Positions 55,579-64,000 of a stretch of 64,000 nt of DNA are shown piece by piece. Under the pieces are notes generated by a model, which made no database searches, was not told the DNA's origin, and was given only the letters and a program-made list of their open reading frames with translations. The DNA lies in NCBI RefSeq assembly GCF_000299575.1, contig NZ_AMGO01000021.1:1-64000 (forward strand), written 5' to 3'. This DNA is from Oceaniovalibus guishaninsula JLT2003 (GTDB lineage Bacteria; Pseudomonadota; Alphaproteobacteria; Rhodobacterales; Rhodobacteraceae). Numbering within the stretch: position 1 is the first letter of the stretch; every line of letters starts with the position of its first letter. The position numbers and the translations under genes are program-made.

Positions 55579-56993
55579 ACCCGCCGCAGCACCGCGCCGG
55601 GGTTCATGATGCCCCGCGGGTCCAGCGCCGCCTTGATCGCCCGCATCGCCGCCAGCCGCGCCGGATCGCCATAGCGTTCCAGTTGCGCCACCTTCAGCCG
55701 TCCGACCCCATGCTCGGCGCTGAACGATCCGCCGTGATCGTGCACCAGATCGTCCACGACGCGGCGCAGATCGTCCGCAAGATCGGCGAACTCGGCCTTG
55801 GCGCGGCCCTTTGGCGGGAACAGGTTGTAATGCAGGTTGCCGTCGCCCAGATGGCCGAACGCGTTGATCCGCACCGGCGCGATTGCGGTCAGCGCCGTGC
55901 CCGCGCGGTCCATGAACGGGGCGATCTCGGACAGCGGCAGCGATATGTCGTTGCTGGCAATGGCGCCCACATGACGATTCGCCTCGGGGATGCGTTCGCG
56001 GACGGCCCATAATTCGGCGCGCTGCGCCTCGCTCGACGCGATCACGCCGTCATCGGCCAGCCCCGCCTCGGCCCCCGCCGCAAACAGCGCCTCCAGCCGC
56101 GTCATGGCGTCGTCGCCCGCGGGAAGGCCCAGATCGACCAGCACGCACCAGTCGGGCGGATCCGCGAAAGGCTGGCGCACCGCCAGTCCGGCCTCGGCCA
56201 GAAACCGCAGCCCCTGCCCCGAGATCAGTTCGAACGCGCTGACGCCGCCCCCCGCCTGCGCCATCCCCAGCAGCGTCAGCGCGGCGGCGGGATCGCGCAC
56301 GGTCAGGATCGCGGTGCCCCGGACGGCGGGCCGCGGAAACAGCCGCAGCGACGCCGCGGTGACGATTCCCAACGTCCCTTCCGCCCCGATCAGCAGGTTG
56401 CGGATGTCATATCCGGTATTGTCCTTCCGCAGCCGCCGCAGCCCGTACATGACCGACCCGTCAGGCAGCACCGCCTCGACCCCCAGGCACAGGTCGCGCG
56501 CGTTGCCATAGCGCAGCACGTTCACGCCACCCGCATTGGTGGACAGCAGCCCCCCGATCCGCGCCGACCCTTCGGATGCCAGCGACAGTGGAAACAATCG
56601 GTCCGCTTGCGCGGCGGCCGCCTGAACGTCCGCCAGGATCGCGCCCGCCCCGGCGATCAGAACGTTCTCATCGGCATGGACGGCGCGGATGGCGTTCATG
56701 CGTTCCAGCGACAGCAGGATCGGCAGCGCGCCCTCGGCCAGCACCTGCCCGCCGACCAGCCCGGTGCCGCCGCCCCAGGGCACGATGCCGATGCGGTGCC
56801 GCGCGGCAAAGCCCACGATGCGTGCTACCTCGTCGGTATCGGCGGGTGCTAGGACCAGCCCCGCCCGGCCCCGCCACATCCCGCGCGGTTCGGTCAGATA
56901 GGCGGGGCCGCGATCGCGCGCGGTTCCCGGCGGCAGCCGCGACAGCAGGTCGGCGGCCAGACCGGGCGTCAGATCCGCCAGCGGCTCAGCCAT
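55575..56993 (-). CDS. FAD-binding oxidoreductase, GlcD/D-2-hydroxyglutarate dehydrogenase type
   Basis: The 472-residue flavoprotein has a PCMH-type FAD domain (PWGGGTGLVGGQV, GLLSTNAGGVNVLRYGN) and a C-terminal domain with the metal/substrate motifs HLGDGNLHYNLFPP and SAEHGVGRLK. It should oxidise a D-2-hydroxy acid such as D-2-hydroxyglutarate or D-lactate. It overlaps the GNAT stop by 8 bases and so belongs to the thrC-M16-GNAT line, at its far end. Confidence 0.88.
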   Translation of the reverse strand: MAEPLADLTPGLAADLLSRLPPGTARDRGPAYLTEPRGMWRGRAGLVLAPADTDEVARIVGFAARHRIGIVPWGGGTGLVGGQVLAEGALPILLSLERMNAIRAVHADENVLIAGAGAILADVQAAAAQADRLFPLSLASEGSARIGGLLSTNAGGVNVLRYGNARDLCLGVEAVLPDGSVMYGLRRLRKDNTGYDIRNLLIGAEGTLGIVTAASLRLFPRPAVRGTAILTVRDPAAALTLLGMAQAGGGVSAFELISGQGLRFLAEAGLAVRQPFADPPDWCVLVDLGLPAGDDAMTRLEALFAAGAEAGLADDGVIASSEAQRAELWAVRERIPEANRHVGAIASNDISLPLSEIAPFMDRAGTALTAIAPVRINAFGHLGDGNLHYNLFPPKGRAKAEFADLADDLRRVVDDLVHDHGGSFSAEHGVGRLKVAQLERYGDPARLAAMRAIKAALDPRGIMNPGAVLRRV

Positions 56994-57579
56994 CGCGGCC
57001 GTTATCCGTCCGCCCGCGCCGGTCGGGCCGCAGATTGGCGTAAAGCACATGGTTCCGCCAGCGCCCCGCAATCTGAAGATAGCTTTGCGCCACGCCCTCG
57101 TACTTAAACCCGCTGCGCTCCAGCACCCCGCGTGATGCCGCGTTCTCGGGCAGGCATCCCGCCTCGATCCGGCTGAGGTCCAGCGTGTTGAACGCGTAAT
57201 GCACCACACCGGCGATCGCCTCGCGCATGAAGCCCTGCCGCGCGAACGGCTCGCCCACCCAATAGCCCAGCGTGGCGGATTGCGCCGGCCCCCGCCGCAC
57301 GTTGTCCAGCGTGATCGCGCCGACCAGCATCGCGTCGCTGCGGCGGATCAGGAACAGCGGCGCGCCCGTATCGTCCGAGATGGTGCGCTGCGCCCAATAG
57401 ACGCGATTGGTAAAACTTTTGCGCGTCAGGTGATCGGCCGCCCAGACCGGCTCCCACGGTTGCAGGAACGCGGCGGACCGTTCGCGCAGATCGGCCCAGT
57501 CCCGGAAATCGGAATGCCGGGGCGGACGCAGCGTCAGCCGCTCCGTCTCGATCCGCACTTTGCGCCGGGCAAGGCGCAT
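56986..57579 (-). CDS. GNAT family N-acetyltransferase (RimJ/RimL type)
   Basis: The 197-residue protein has IETERLTLRPPRHSDFRDWA at the start and the acetyl-CoA loop as ARQGFMREAIAGVVHYAFN, followed by LPENAASRGVLERSGFKYEG, the RimJ/RimL pattern. The substrate may be a ribosomal protein or other N-terminus. ATG 57579 overlaps the M16 stop as TGATG. Confidence 0.88.
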   Translation of the reverse strand: MRLARRKVRIETERLTLRPPRHSDFRDWADLRERSAAFLQPWEPVWAADHLTRKSFTNRVYWAQRTISDDTGAPLFLIRRSDAMLVGAITLDNVRRGPAQSATLGYWVGEPFARQGFMREAIAGVVHYAFNTLDLSRIEAGCLPENAASRGVLERSGFKYEGVAQSYLQIAGRWRNHVLYANLRPDRRGRTDNGRDG

Positions 57580-58841
57580 CAGGCGGCAAGCCGCGCCGTC
57601 AGCCCTTCCAGCCGCGGCGCGTCGGCGACCGGCCCGTAAAGCGCCAGCGCCGCGCGCCCCGACGCCGCCATCCGCGCGGCATAGTCGCGCACGTCGCCGC
57701 CGTTCACCGCCTCGATCCGCGCCACCGTCTCGTCCAGACCCGGAACGCGGTTCCAGATCGACAGCAGCCGGGCCAGGCGTTCCGCGCGGCTCGACGGGCT
57801 TTCCAGCCCCATCAGCAGCCCCGCCTTCATCTGCGCCCGCGCGCGCGCGATCTCGGCATCCGACATCTCGTCGGCGGCGCGGCGCAGCTCGTCCACCGTC
57901 AGATGCGCCAGTTCGCCGATCTGCTCGGCCGAGGTGCCGGCATAGATGGTCAGCGTGCCGCTGTCGTCATAGCTGCCCGCCTGCGCGAAGATCGAATAGC
58001 ACAGTCCCCGCTTCTCGCGCGCTTCCTGGAACAGCCGCGAGGACATGCCCCCGCCCAGAACGCTGGCATGGACCTGCGCGGTGTGGAAATCGGGGTCGCG
58101 GTATCCCGGCCCTTCCAGCGCCAGCGCGAAATGCACCTGTTCCAGCGCGCGCACCTCGCGCCGTTCGCCGCCGCGGAACGTCGCGGGTTCGACATGGCGG
58201 GCGGGACGCGGCGGCAGATGCCCGAAGATCCGCTCGGCCGCGCGGACGATGGCATCGTGATCGACGGCGCCCGCGGCGGCGACGATCATCTCGGCCGGGC
58301 CATAGCGTTCGTGCACGAACCCCGCCAGATCGTCGCGCCCGAACGCGCCGACCCGCTCGCTCGGCCCTAGGATCGACCGTCCCATCGGCTGATCGGGATA
58401 GGATACTTCCTGAAGCCAGTCGAACACGATGTCGTCGGGCGTGTCGTTGGCCTGCCCGATTTCCTGAAGGATCACGCCGCGCTCGACCTCGATCTCGCCC
58501 GGATCGAAGGCGGGGTCGGTCACGATGTCGCCGATCACGTCCAGCGCCAGCGGCACGTCAGCCGACAGGACGCGCGCGTAATAGGCCGTCATCTCGCGGC
58601 TGGTATAGGCATTGATATAGCCGCCCACATCCTCGATCGCCTCGGCGATCTGCAAGGCGCTGCGCCGCGTCGTGCCCTTGAAGGCCATGTGTTCCAGAAA
58701 ATGCGCGATGCCGTTCTGTTCGACGCGTTCGTGACGGCCCCCAGCATTGACCCAGACGCCGACGCTGGCCGACATCAGCCCCGGCATGTGTTCGGTGACG
58801 ATGCGCAGGCCGTTGGAAAGGGTGTGAAGCTGGACGGTCAA
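57579..58841 (-). CDS. M16 family zinc peptidase (mitochondrial processing peptidase-like)
   Basis: The 420-residue protein has the inverted zinc motif HFLEHMAFKGT (HxxEH) with the third ligand in VERGVILQEI, and the C-terminal half has LSIWNRVPGLDETVAR. This is the PqqL/MPP-beta-like branch typical next to thrC in Rhodobacteraceae. No ATG or GTG start is available near the family start: the TTG at 58841 (TTGA overlap with the thrC stop, GGAAAG upstream) fits best. It is probably cytosolic. The substrate is unknown. Confidence 0.9.
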   Translation of the reverse strand: MTVQLHTLSNGLRIVTEHMPGLMSASVGVWVNAGGRHERVEQNGIAHFLEHMAFKGTTRRSALQIAEAIEDVGGYINAYTSREMTAYYARVLSADVPLALDVIGDIVTDPAFDPGEIEVERGVILQEIGQANDTPDDIVFDWLQEVSYPDQPMGRSILGPSERVGAFGRDDLAGFVHERYGPAEMIVAAAGAVDHDAIVRAAERIFGHLPPRPARHVEPATFRGGERREVRALEQVHFALALEGPGYRDPDFHTAQVHASVLGGGMSSRLFQEAREKRGLCYSIFAQAGSYDDSGTLTIYAGTSAEQIGELAHLTVDELRRAADEMSDAEIARARAQMKAGLLMGLESPSSRAERLARLLSIWNRVPGLDETVARIEAVNGGDVRDYAARMAASGRAALALYGPVADAPRLEGLTARLAA

Positions 58842-60217
58842 GGCAATCTTTCCAGTATGAGGGATTTCAGCGCGCCGACATCGTTGGCAACTTCGGTCAC
58901 GCGCTCGGACCGCAGATAGAGGTCCGCCATCCGTTCGGGAAGGGCCGGGCGCAATCCGGTCGCCGCCTCGACGGCATCGGGGAACTTCGCCGGATGCGCC
59001 GTGGCCAGCGTGACCATCGGGCCGCGGTGCGGCTGTTCGGACGCCACCTTGACGCCCACGGCGGTATGCGGGCACAGAACCTCGCCCGTGTCGGCAAAGA
59101 CGCGGCGGATCGTTTCTGCCGTCTCCTCCTCGGATGCGCGGCCCGAGGCGAAGGTTTCGCGCAGCGCCTGCAACGCGCCCTGGCTGACCGTAAAGCCGCC
59201 GTCGCGCGCCAGCTCGTCCATCAGCTGCGCGATGGCCGATGCGTCCCCGTCATAGGCCATGAACAGCGCGCGCTCGAAATTGCTCGACACCTCGATATCC
59301 ATCGACGGGCTGGCGGTGGGCACCACGCCTTCCTTGCGATGCGCGCCGGTCGTCAGGGTGCGGTGCAGGATGTCGTTGCGGTTGGTCGCCACCACCAGCC
59401 GGTCGATGGGCAGCCCCATCCGCCGCGCGACGTCGCCCGCCAGGATGTCGCCGAAATTGCCGGTCGGCACGGTGAAGCCGATGGCGCGGCCCGGCGCGCC
59501 TAGGGCCGCCGCCGCGGTGAAGTAATAGACCACCTGCGCCAGCACCCGCGCCCAGTTGATCGAGTTCACCGCCGTCAGCCCGACCCGGTCGCGGAAGGCG
59601 TGGTCGTTGAACATCGCCTTCACTGCCGCCTGGCAATCGTCGAAATCGCCGTCCACCGCCAGCGCATGCACGTTGCCCTCGGACGGCGTGGTCATCTGGC
59701 GGCGCTGCACCTCGCTGACCCGCCCGTGGGGATAGAGGATGAAGCACTCCACCCCCTCCAGCCCCCGGAACGCCTCGATCGCGGCGCTGCCGGTATCGCC
59801 CGACGTGGCGCCGACAATGGTGATCCGCTCGCCCCGTCGCCGCATCACGTCCTGAAACAGCTGCCCGATCAGCTGCATCGCGAAGTCCTTGAAAGCCAGC
59901 GTCGGCCCGTGGAACAGTTCCAGCAGCCAGCCATCGGGCGCGATCTGCACCAGCGGGGCGCGGGCCGCATGGCCGAACCCCGCATAGGCGGCGGCGATCA
60001 TCTCGGCCAGCCGCGTCTCGGGCAGGTCGGTGAAGGGGCGCATAACGCGCAACGCCGCTTCCTCATAGGGCAGGCCCTGCAAGGCGGCGATGTCGTCCCG
60101 CGTCATCTGCGGTACGGCCTGCGGCAGGTAAAGGCCGCCGTCGCGCGCCAGGCCGGCCAGCATCGCGCCCTCGAAATCCAGCACCGGCGCCTGCCCGCGT
60201 GTCGAATGATAGCGCAT
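58838..60217 (-). CDS. thrC: Threonine synthase
   Basis: The 459-residue PLP enzyme makes threonine from O-phosphohomoserine. The PLP-binding Lys is in HGPTLAFKDFAMQL (about 113), with the family start MRYHSTRGQAPVLDFEGAML and the motif GATSGDTGSAAIEAF. It sits downstream of the cox block, a common arrangement in relatives, and is 9 bases after SURF1. Confidence 0.95.
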   Translation of the reverse strand: MRYHSTRGQAPVLDFEGAMLAGLARDGGLYLPQAVPQMTRDDIAALQGLPYEEAALRVMRPFTDLPETRLAEMIAAAYAGFGHAARAPLVQIAPDGWLLELFHGPTLAFKDFAMQLIGQLFQDVMRRRGERITIVGATSGDTGSAAIEAFRGLEGVECFILYPHGRVSEVQRRQMTTPSEGNVHALAVDGDFDDCQAAVKAMFNDHAFRDRVGLTAVNSINWARVLAQVVYYFTAAAALGAPGRAIGFTVPTGNFGDILAGDVARRMGLPIDRLVVATNRNDILHRTLTTGAHRKEGVVPTASPSMDIEVSSNFERALFMAYDGDASAIAQLMDELARDGGFTVSQGALQALRETFASGRASEEETAETIRRVFADTGEVLCPHTAVGVKVASEQPHRGPMVTLATAHPAKFPDAVEAATGLRPALPERMADLYLRSERVTEVANDVGALKSLILERLP

Positions 60218-60226
60218 GGTCGCCTC

Positions 60227-60958
60227 CTAGCCCCGCCGGCTGGCCATACGCCAGCCAAGCAGCGCTGTCATCCCCGCCCAGATCGCGGCAAGGCTGAACC
60301 ACGTGATCGCATAGCCCAGGTGATCGTTGGGAATGTTGGCCGATGTGACGGGCAGCGGCACGGTGCCGGGCACCGGCGGGTCGGTCCGGCGCGCGACCAG
60401 AAGGATCGGTTCGGTCCCCAGCGCGTCGGCCATCGCCGCCACGTCGCGCGCGAACCAGATATTCTCGGCGCGGTCGGGCGCGGGGGTGAAGCGGTCCGTC
60501 TCGTCCGGCCAGTGCAGGTTGCCGGTCGCCGTCAGACGCTGCGCCGGGCGTGGCGGATCCTTTTCCTCGGTCGGCACGAAGCCCAGATCCAGAAGGATGC
60601 GCCGCCCTCCGGTCTCGAACGGCACGACGACGCGATAGCCGGCCCCAAGCTGCGCGGTCGAGATCAGCACGTCGATCTCCTGCCCCGTCGTCGTGCCTTC
60701 GGCGGCGACGGGCAGGTAACGGTCAGCCTGCGGATCGGGCGCGGCGGGGATCGTCACGGAGGCCGCGGCGATGCGCGCGTCGATATCGGCCAGCACGGCA
60801 CGCTTCCACGCCAGGCGCTGCACCTGCCACACGCCCAGCGACAGCAGGATCGCCACCCCGCCGATGCCCAGCGCCGCCAGCAGCGCCCATCGCAGCGCCC
60901 CCACGCGCGAAGGGGCGCCGGTTCCCCCGCGCCCCTTTTCGACTCTCACGGAACTCAT
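60227..60958 (-). CDS. SURF1 family cytochrome c oxidase assembly protein
   Basis: The 243-residue protein has two membrane spans at the ends (about 22-43 and 217-235) and the SURF1 periplasmic domain with LSLGVWQVQRLAWKRAVLAD and the LGFVP motif. It helps insert haem a into oxidase subunit I. ATG 60958 is chosen by fit to the family; a longer start is unlikely. It is 20 bases after ctaE. Confidence 0.9.
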   Translation of the reverse strand: MSSVRVEKGRGGTGAPSRVGALRWALLAALGIGGVAILLSLGVWQVQRLAWKRAVLADIDARIAAASVTIPAAPDPQADRYLPVAAEGTTTGQEIDVLISTAQLGAGYRVVVPFETGGRRILLDLGFVPTEEKDPPRPAQRLTATGNLHWPDETDRFTPAPDRAENIWFARDVAAMADALGTEPILLVARRTDPPVPGTVPLPVTSANIPNDHLGYAITWFSLAAIWAGMTALLGWRMASRRG

Positions 60959-60978
60959 ACGCGATTCATACGGCGATC

Positions 60979-61770
60979 TTACGATCCCCAGATATAGATC
61001 GACGCGAACAGGAACAGCCAGACGACATCGACGAAATGCCAGTACCACGCCGCCGCCTCGAACCCGACATGGTTCTGCTGGGTGAAGTGCCCGGCCCGCA
61101 GACGGAAGTAGCAGACCAGCAAAAAGATAGTCCCGATAATGACATGCGCCCCGTGAAACCCGGTCGCCATGAAGAAGTTGGCGCCATAGATGTTCCCCGC
61201 GAACCCGAACGCGGCATGACTGTATTCATAGAACTGGAACACCGTGAACAGCACGCCCAGCGCCACCGCGATGATCAGCCCCCACGCCATGTCCTTGCGG
61301 TTGTTCTCGTGCACCAAGGCATGATGCGCCCACGTCGCGGCCGCCCCGGAACACAGCAAAATCAACGTGTTGATCAGCGGCAGATGCCACGGATCGAACG
61401 TCTCGATGGACGGGGGCGGCCACTGGCCCTCGCTGAACGTCTCCATCGGATACATGGCGTGCTTGAAGAACGACCAGAACCACGCCGCGAAGAACATCAC
61501 CTCGGACATGATGAACAGAATGAAGCCGTAGCGCAGCCCGATGCGCACGACCGCCGTGTGATCGCCCTCGCGCGATTCGGCGACCACGTCGGCCCACCAG
61601 GCATACATCGTGTAAAGCACCACCGCGACGCCGATGGCGAAGACGAATGGCCCGCTGTCGTGCATCCACAGAACGGCGCCGAACAGCATGACGAACCCGC
61701 CGACAGCCGCCAGGAAAGGCAGGATCGACGGGGGCAGAATGTGATAATCGTGGTTCTTTGCGTGCGCCAT
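60979..61770 (-). CDS. ctaE: Cytochrome c oxidase subunit III
   Basis: The 263-residue protein has seven membrane spans, starting [20 protein letters not shown], with [17 protein letters not shown] and [20 protein letters not shown] in the last span. It is a core subunit of the aa3-type oxidase. It is 24 bases after ctaG. Confidence 0.95.
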   Translation of the reverse strand: MAHAKNHDYHILPPSILPFLAAVGGFVMLFGAVLWMHDSGPFVFAIGVAVVLYTMYAWWADVVAESREGDHTAVVRIGLRYGFILFIMSEVMFFAAWFWSFFKHAMYPMETFSEGQWPPPSIETFDPWHLPLINTLILLCSGAAATWAHHALVHENNRKDMAWGLIIAVALGVLFTVFQFYEYSHAAFGFAGNIYGANFFMATGFHGAHVIIGTIFLLVCYFRLRAGHFTQQNHVGFEAAAWYWHFVDVVWLFLFASIYIWGS

Positions 61771-61794
61771 CGGGCTGCGTTCCTTCGGTGGGCG

Positions 61795-62358
61795 TCAGTT
61801 CACGTCGAGGCTGGCCTGCCGGTCGTCCTCGGGCAGGTCGATTTCGTAGAAGGTGTAGGAGAGCGTGATGTGTTTGACAAACTTCGCGTCGCGGTCGGTC
61901 GTGATCGCCGGATCGACATAGAACGTCACCGGCATCTGCACCCGTTCTCCGGGTTGAAGAACCTGCTCGGTAAAACAGAAACACTCGATCTTGGTGAAGA
62001 AACCGCCGGCCTCGTAGGGCGCGACGTTATAGGTGGCCTGCCCCGCCACAGGCTTGTCGGTGGGGTTATAGGCTTCGTAGAAGGCCAGCCCCGTCTCGCC
62101 TATGCGCAGCGTCATCTCGCGCTCGACCGGCTTGAACTGCCACGGCATCGACCGGTCCAGCGATCCGTCGAAGCGCACGGTAATGGTCTGGTCGAGAACC
62201 TCGTCGCTGGCCACCGTCGATACGCCGGTCGTTCCGCCAAAACCGGTAACGGCGCAGAACCAACTGTAAAAGGGCACCGACGCCCAGGCCAGCGCGCCCA
62301 TCGTAACGACGACCCCGGCCGTCATCGCCACCGTCCTGATCTTCGGGTCCGTGGTCAT
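61795..62358 (-). CDS. ctaG: Cytochrome c oxidase assembly protein CtaG (Cox11)
   Basis: The 187-residue protein has one N-terminal span and a periplasmic copper-binding domain with PFYSWFCAVTGFGGTTG and KIECFCFTEQVLQPGE, the latter being the Cys pair that binds Cu(I). It delivers copper to the CuB site of subunit I. ATG 62358 overlaps the preceding stop (ATGA). Confidence 0.94.
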   Translation of the reverse strand: MTTDPKIRTVAMTAGVVVTMGALAWASVPFYSWFCAVTGFGGTTGVSTVASDEVLDQTITVRFDGSLDRSMPWQFKPVEREMTLRIGETGLAFYEAYNPTDKPVAGQATYNVAPYEAGGFFTKIECFCFTEQVLQPGERVQMPVTFYVDPAITTDRDAKFVKHITLSYTFYEIDLPEDDRQASLDVN

Positions 62359-62552
62359 TTCAGCGGATCCTCCTCGCCGGGCAGCAGGACGCCGCCGCGG
62401 ATCTGATCGAAGCTGTCGGTCTCGCCCAAGGACTCGACCTTGACGACGGTCAGGCCGAAGATGATCGCGATGAAGCCGACCAGCACAAGCCCCACGCCGA
62501 CATTGCGCGACCGGCGGCTGCGATGCAGCGCGTGTTCGGTGCGGATGGCCAT
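62355..62552 (-). CDS. Small single-span membrane protein of the cox operon (CoxF/CtaK-like)
   Basis: The 65-residue protein starts MAIRTEHALHRSRRSRNVGV, then has one span (about 19-40) and an acidic tail ending GGVLLPGEEDPLK. Its position between ctaB and ctaG matches a small ORF found in many alphaproteobacterial cox operons and sometimes named CoxF or CtaK. The name is from memory. ATG 62552 overlaps the ctaB stop as TGATG, so translation is coupled at both ends. Confidence 0.78.
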   Translation of the reverse strand: MAIRTEHALHRSRRSRNVGVGLVLVGFIAIIFGLTVVKVESLGETDSFDQIRGGVLLPGEEDPLK

Positions 62553-63475
62553 CACACGATCCCCGCCGCCCGCAGCGCGGCATCGCCCAGAAGCGCGCCG
62601 AAATGCAGGAAAAGATAAAGAAGCGAAAATCGGAAGAACGCCCTTTCGACGGCGAAATTATCGGCTTCGGCCATATCCTCGTCACGCCGGAAGATCGTCC
62701 AGGCGCCCTTGAGGAACCACAGGTTCATTGCCACGGCCACCGCCAGATAGACCGGTCCCGCAACGGATGTCGTCGCCAGACCCAGCGCGAAAACCGCCAG
62801 AACCGCCGTATAGGCCAGGATATGCCGCCGCGTCGTCCGGCGGCCATGCGTGACCGTCAGCATCGGCACGCCGGCATCGTCGTAATCGGACCGCATGAAC
62901 AGCGCCAGCGCCCAGAAATGCGGTGGCGTCCACAGGAAGATCAGCGCGAACATCAGGACCGATTCGATCCCGATGGATCCGGTGGCCGCCGCCCAGCCGA
63001 TCATCGGGGGGAAGGCCCCCGCCGCGCCGCCGATGACGATGTTCTGCGGCGTCGACCGCTTCAGCCACATCGAATAGACGACGGCATAGAAGAAGATGGT
63101 GAATGCCAGCAGCCCCGCCGCCAGCCAGTTGGTCGCAAGCCCCAGCATGACGACCGCAAAGCCCGACAGCGCGATTCCGATGGCCAGCGCCTCGTCGCCC
63201 GCGACCCGCCCCGAAGGCACCGGACGGCGGCGCGTGCGGCGCATCACGGCGTCGATATCGGCATCCCACCACATGTTCAGCGCGCCGGAGGCCCCGCCGC
63301 CGACCGCGATGAACAGGATCGCGCAGAAGCCCACGAAGGGATGCAGATCGACGGGCGCGACCAGCAGGCCGACCAGCGCCGTGAAGACGACCAGCGACAT
63401 GACGCGCGGCTTGAGCAGGGCGAAGTAATCGCCGAACTGCGCCTCGTATGGCCGGTCTGCGCTGATATCCGTCAT
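62552..63475 (-). CDS. ctaB: Protohaem IX farnesyltransferase
   Basis: The 307-residue membrane protein makes haem O from haem B. It has the UbiA-like Asp motif NMWWDADIDAVMRRTRRRP (about 68-86) and YSMWLKRSTPQNIVIGG further on, with about eight spans. It lies 21 bases after ctaC and feeds haem O/A to the oxidase of the same operon. Confidence 0.95.
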   Translation of the reverse strand: MTDISADRPYEAQFGDYFALLKPRVMSLVVFTALVGLLVAPVDLHPFVGFCAILFIAVGGGASGALNMWWDADIDAVMRRTRRRPVPSGRVAGDEALAIGIALSGFAVVMLGLATNWLAAGLLAFTIFFYAVVYSMWLKRSTPQNIVIGGAAGAFPPMIGWAAATGSIGIESVLMFALIFLWTPPHFWALALFMRSDYDDAGVPMLTVTHGRRTTRRHILAYTAVLAVFALGLATTSVAGPVYLAVAVAMNLWFLKGAWTIFRRDEDMAEADNFAVERAFFRFSLLYLFLHFGALLGDAALRAAGIV

Positions 63476-63496
63476 GGCGTGTTCCTCAGACCCGAA

Positions 63497-64000
63497 TCAT
63501 TCGACAAGGGCGGCTGTCTGCGCCTCGGGGCGGGTGCCGCCGTATTCTTCGATCGCGCGGTCCAGCCAGGCTTCGTACTCCGCCTCGCTGACGACCTTGA
63601 CGGTGATCGGCATGAAGGCGTGGGCGATTCCGCACAGCTCGGAACATTGGCCGAAATAGATGCCTTCCTCCTCGGCGTTGAACCAAAGCTCGGCCAGGCG
63701 ACCCGGCACGCCGTCCTGCTTCACGCCGAAGGCGGGGATCGTCCACGAATGGATCACGTCCGCGCCCGTCACCTGAACGACGATGTTCTTGCCCACGGGA
63801 ACGACCATCGCGGTGTCGGTCGCCAGCCTGAATTCGTCCTCTGTATAGCCGGCCTGCTGAAGTTGCAGGACCACCTCGGGCGTCAGACGGTAATCGCCGC
63901 CGGTCGCGGGCGATCCGATCATGTAGCTGTCGAAGTTGAACTCGTAATCGGGGTATTCGTAGTTCCAGTACCACTGGAAACCCGTGGTCTTGATGGTGAT
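63497..64000 (-). CDS. ctaC: Cytochrome c oxidase subunit II, C-terminal part (gene runs off the window)
   Basis: The last 167 residues are visible; the start and membrane anchor lie beyond base 64000. The aromatic patch [13 protein letters not shown] near the visible start is the electron-entry site. The CuA ligands are [14 protein letters not shown] and [13 protein letters not shown], all present. It accepts electrons from cytochrome c. It heads the visible cox line on this strand. Confidence 0.94.
   Translation of the reverse strand: MTIKTTGFQWYWNYEYPDYEFNFDSYMIGSPATGGDYRLTPEVVLQLQQAGYTEDEFRLATDTAMVVPVGKNIVVQVTGADVIHSWTIPAFGVKQDGVPGRLAELWFNAEEEGIYFGQCSELCGIAHAFMPITVKVVSEAEYEAWLDRAIEEYGGTRPEAQTAALVE

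Overview
The window is a dense, high-GC stretch of a bacterial chromosome, almost certainly an alphaproteobacterium of the Rhodobacteraceae (Paracoccus/Rhodobacter/Roseobacter group). Pointers are the cox block ctaC-ctaB-small ORF-ctaG-ctaE-SURF1-thrC-M16 peptidase, the hflK-hflC-DUF2065-degP block, COQ9, DUF2842, a TRAP transporter and very frequent ATGA/TGATG stop-start overlaps. There is no rRNA, tRNA, CRISPR array, IS element or prophage that I can see. No intergenic gap exceeds 300 bases; most are under 150. The genus assignment is inference.

Layout. 1-900: the 5' part of a SulP transporter gene (cut by the window edge), a strong parS-like 16-mer, and rpsU with its terminator. 900-5500: COQ9 and a quinone oxidoreductase, alanine dehydrogenase, mscL, a nu-class-like GST and ytoQ. 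5.5-11.7 kb (minus): pheS and pheT, separated by a cassette of four small membrane or coiled-coil genes, one only 22 codons long. 11.7-17.3 kb: a TRAP transporter divergent from pxpBCA (5-oxoprolinase). 17.3-22.4 kb: deoC plus a two-domain aldehyde dehydrogenase, a frame-disrupted rpe and a P1-family peptidase behind a near-perfect 21-bp dyad. 22.4-27.5 kb (minus): trkH, an acetyltransferase, a DUF6151-like gene, folE2 and metZ. 27.6-35.7 kb: PilZ, septation protein, EamA, MgtC, DUF305, ftsY, a small secreted protein, xseA, purD and an AAC(3)-like gene.

35.7-43.1 kb (minus): an FG-GAP repeat protein with a [2Fe-2S] ferredoxin, then degP-DUF2065-hflC-hflK-gor-rpiA (membrane protein quality control and redox). 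43.2-46.5 kb: a type III polyketide synthase with a membrane methyltransferase (BpsA/BpsB-like pair), thiN, an unknown Ala/Pro-rich protein and DUF2842. 46.5-50.3 kb: purA, secG, pyrG, and a 58-codon CsbD gene behind a textbook GGAAC-N16-CGTT promoter. 50.4-55.6 kb: an EF-hand protein, MipA/OmpV, TerB and a polar amino-acid ABC transporter with a stem-loop between the binding-protein and permease genes. 55.6-64.0 kb (minus): FAD-dependent dehydrogenase, acetyltransferase, M16 peptidase, thrC and the cytochrome c oxidase assembly operon, running off the window inside ctaC.

Most of this is housekeeping. The items most worth a second look are the parS-like site, the pheS/pheT-embedded membrane cassette with its 22-aa protein, the broken rpe frame, the operator-like dyad before the P1 peptidase gene, the PKS/methyltransferase pair and the EcfG-type promoter of csbD. 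I do not see a wholly new multi-gene system that I could defend.
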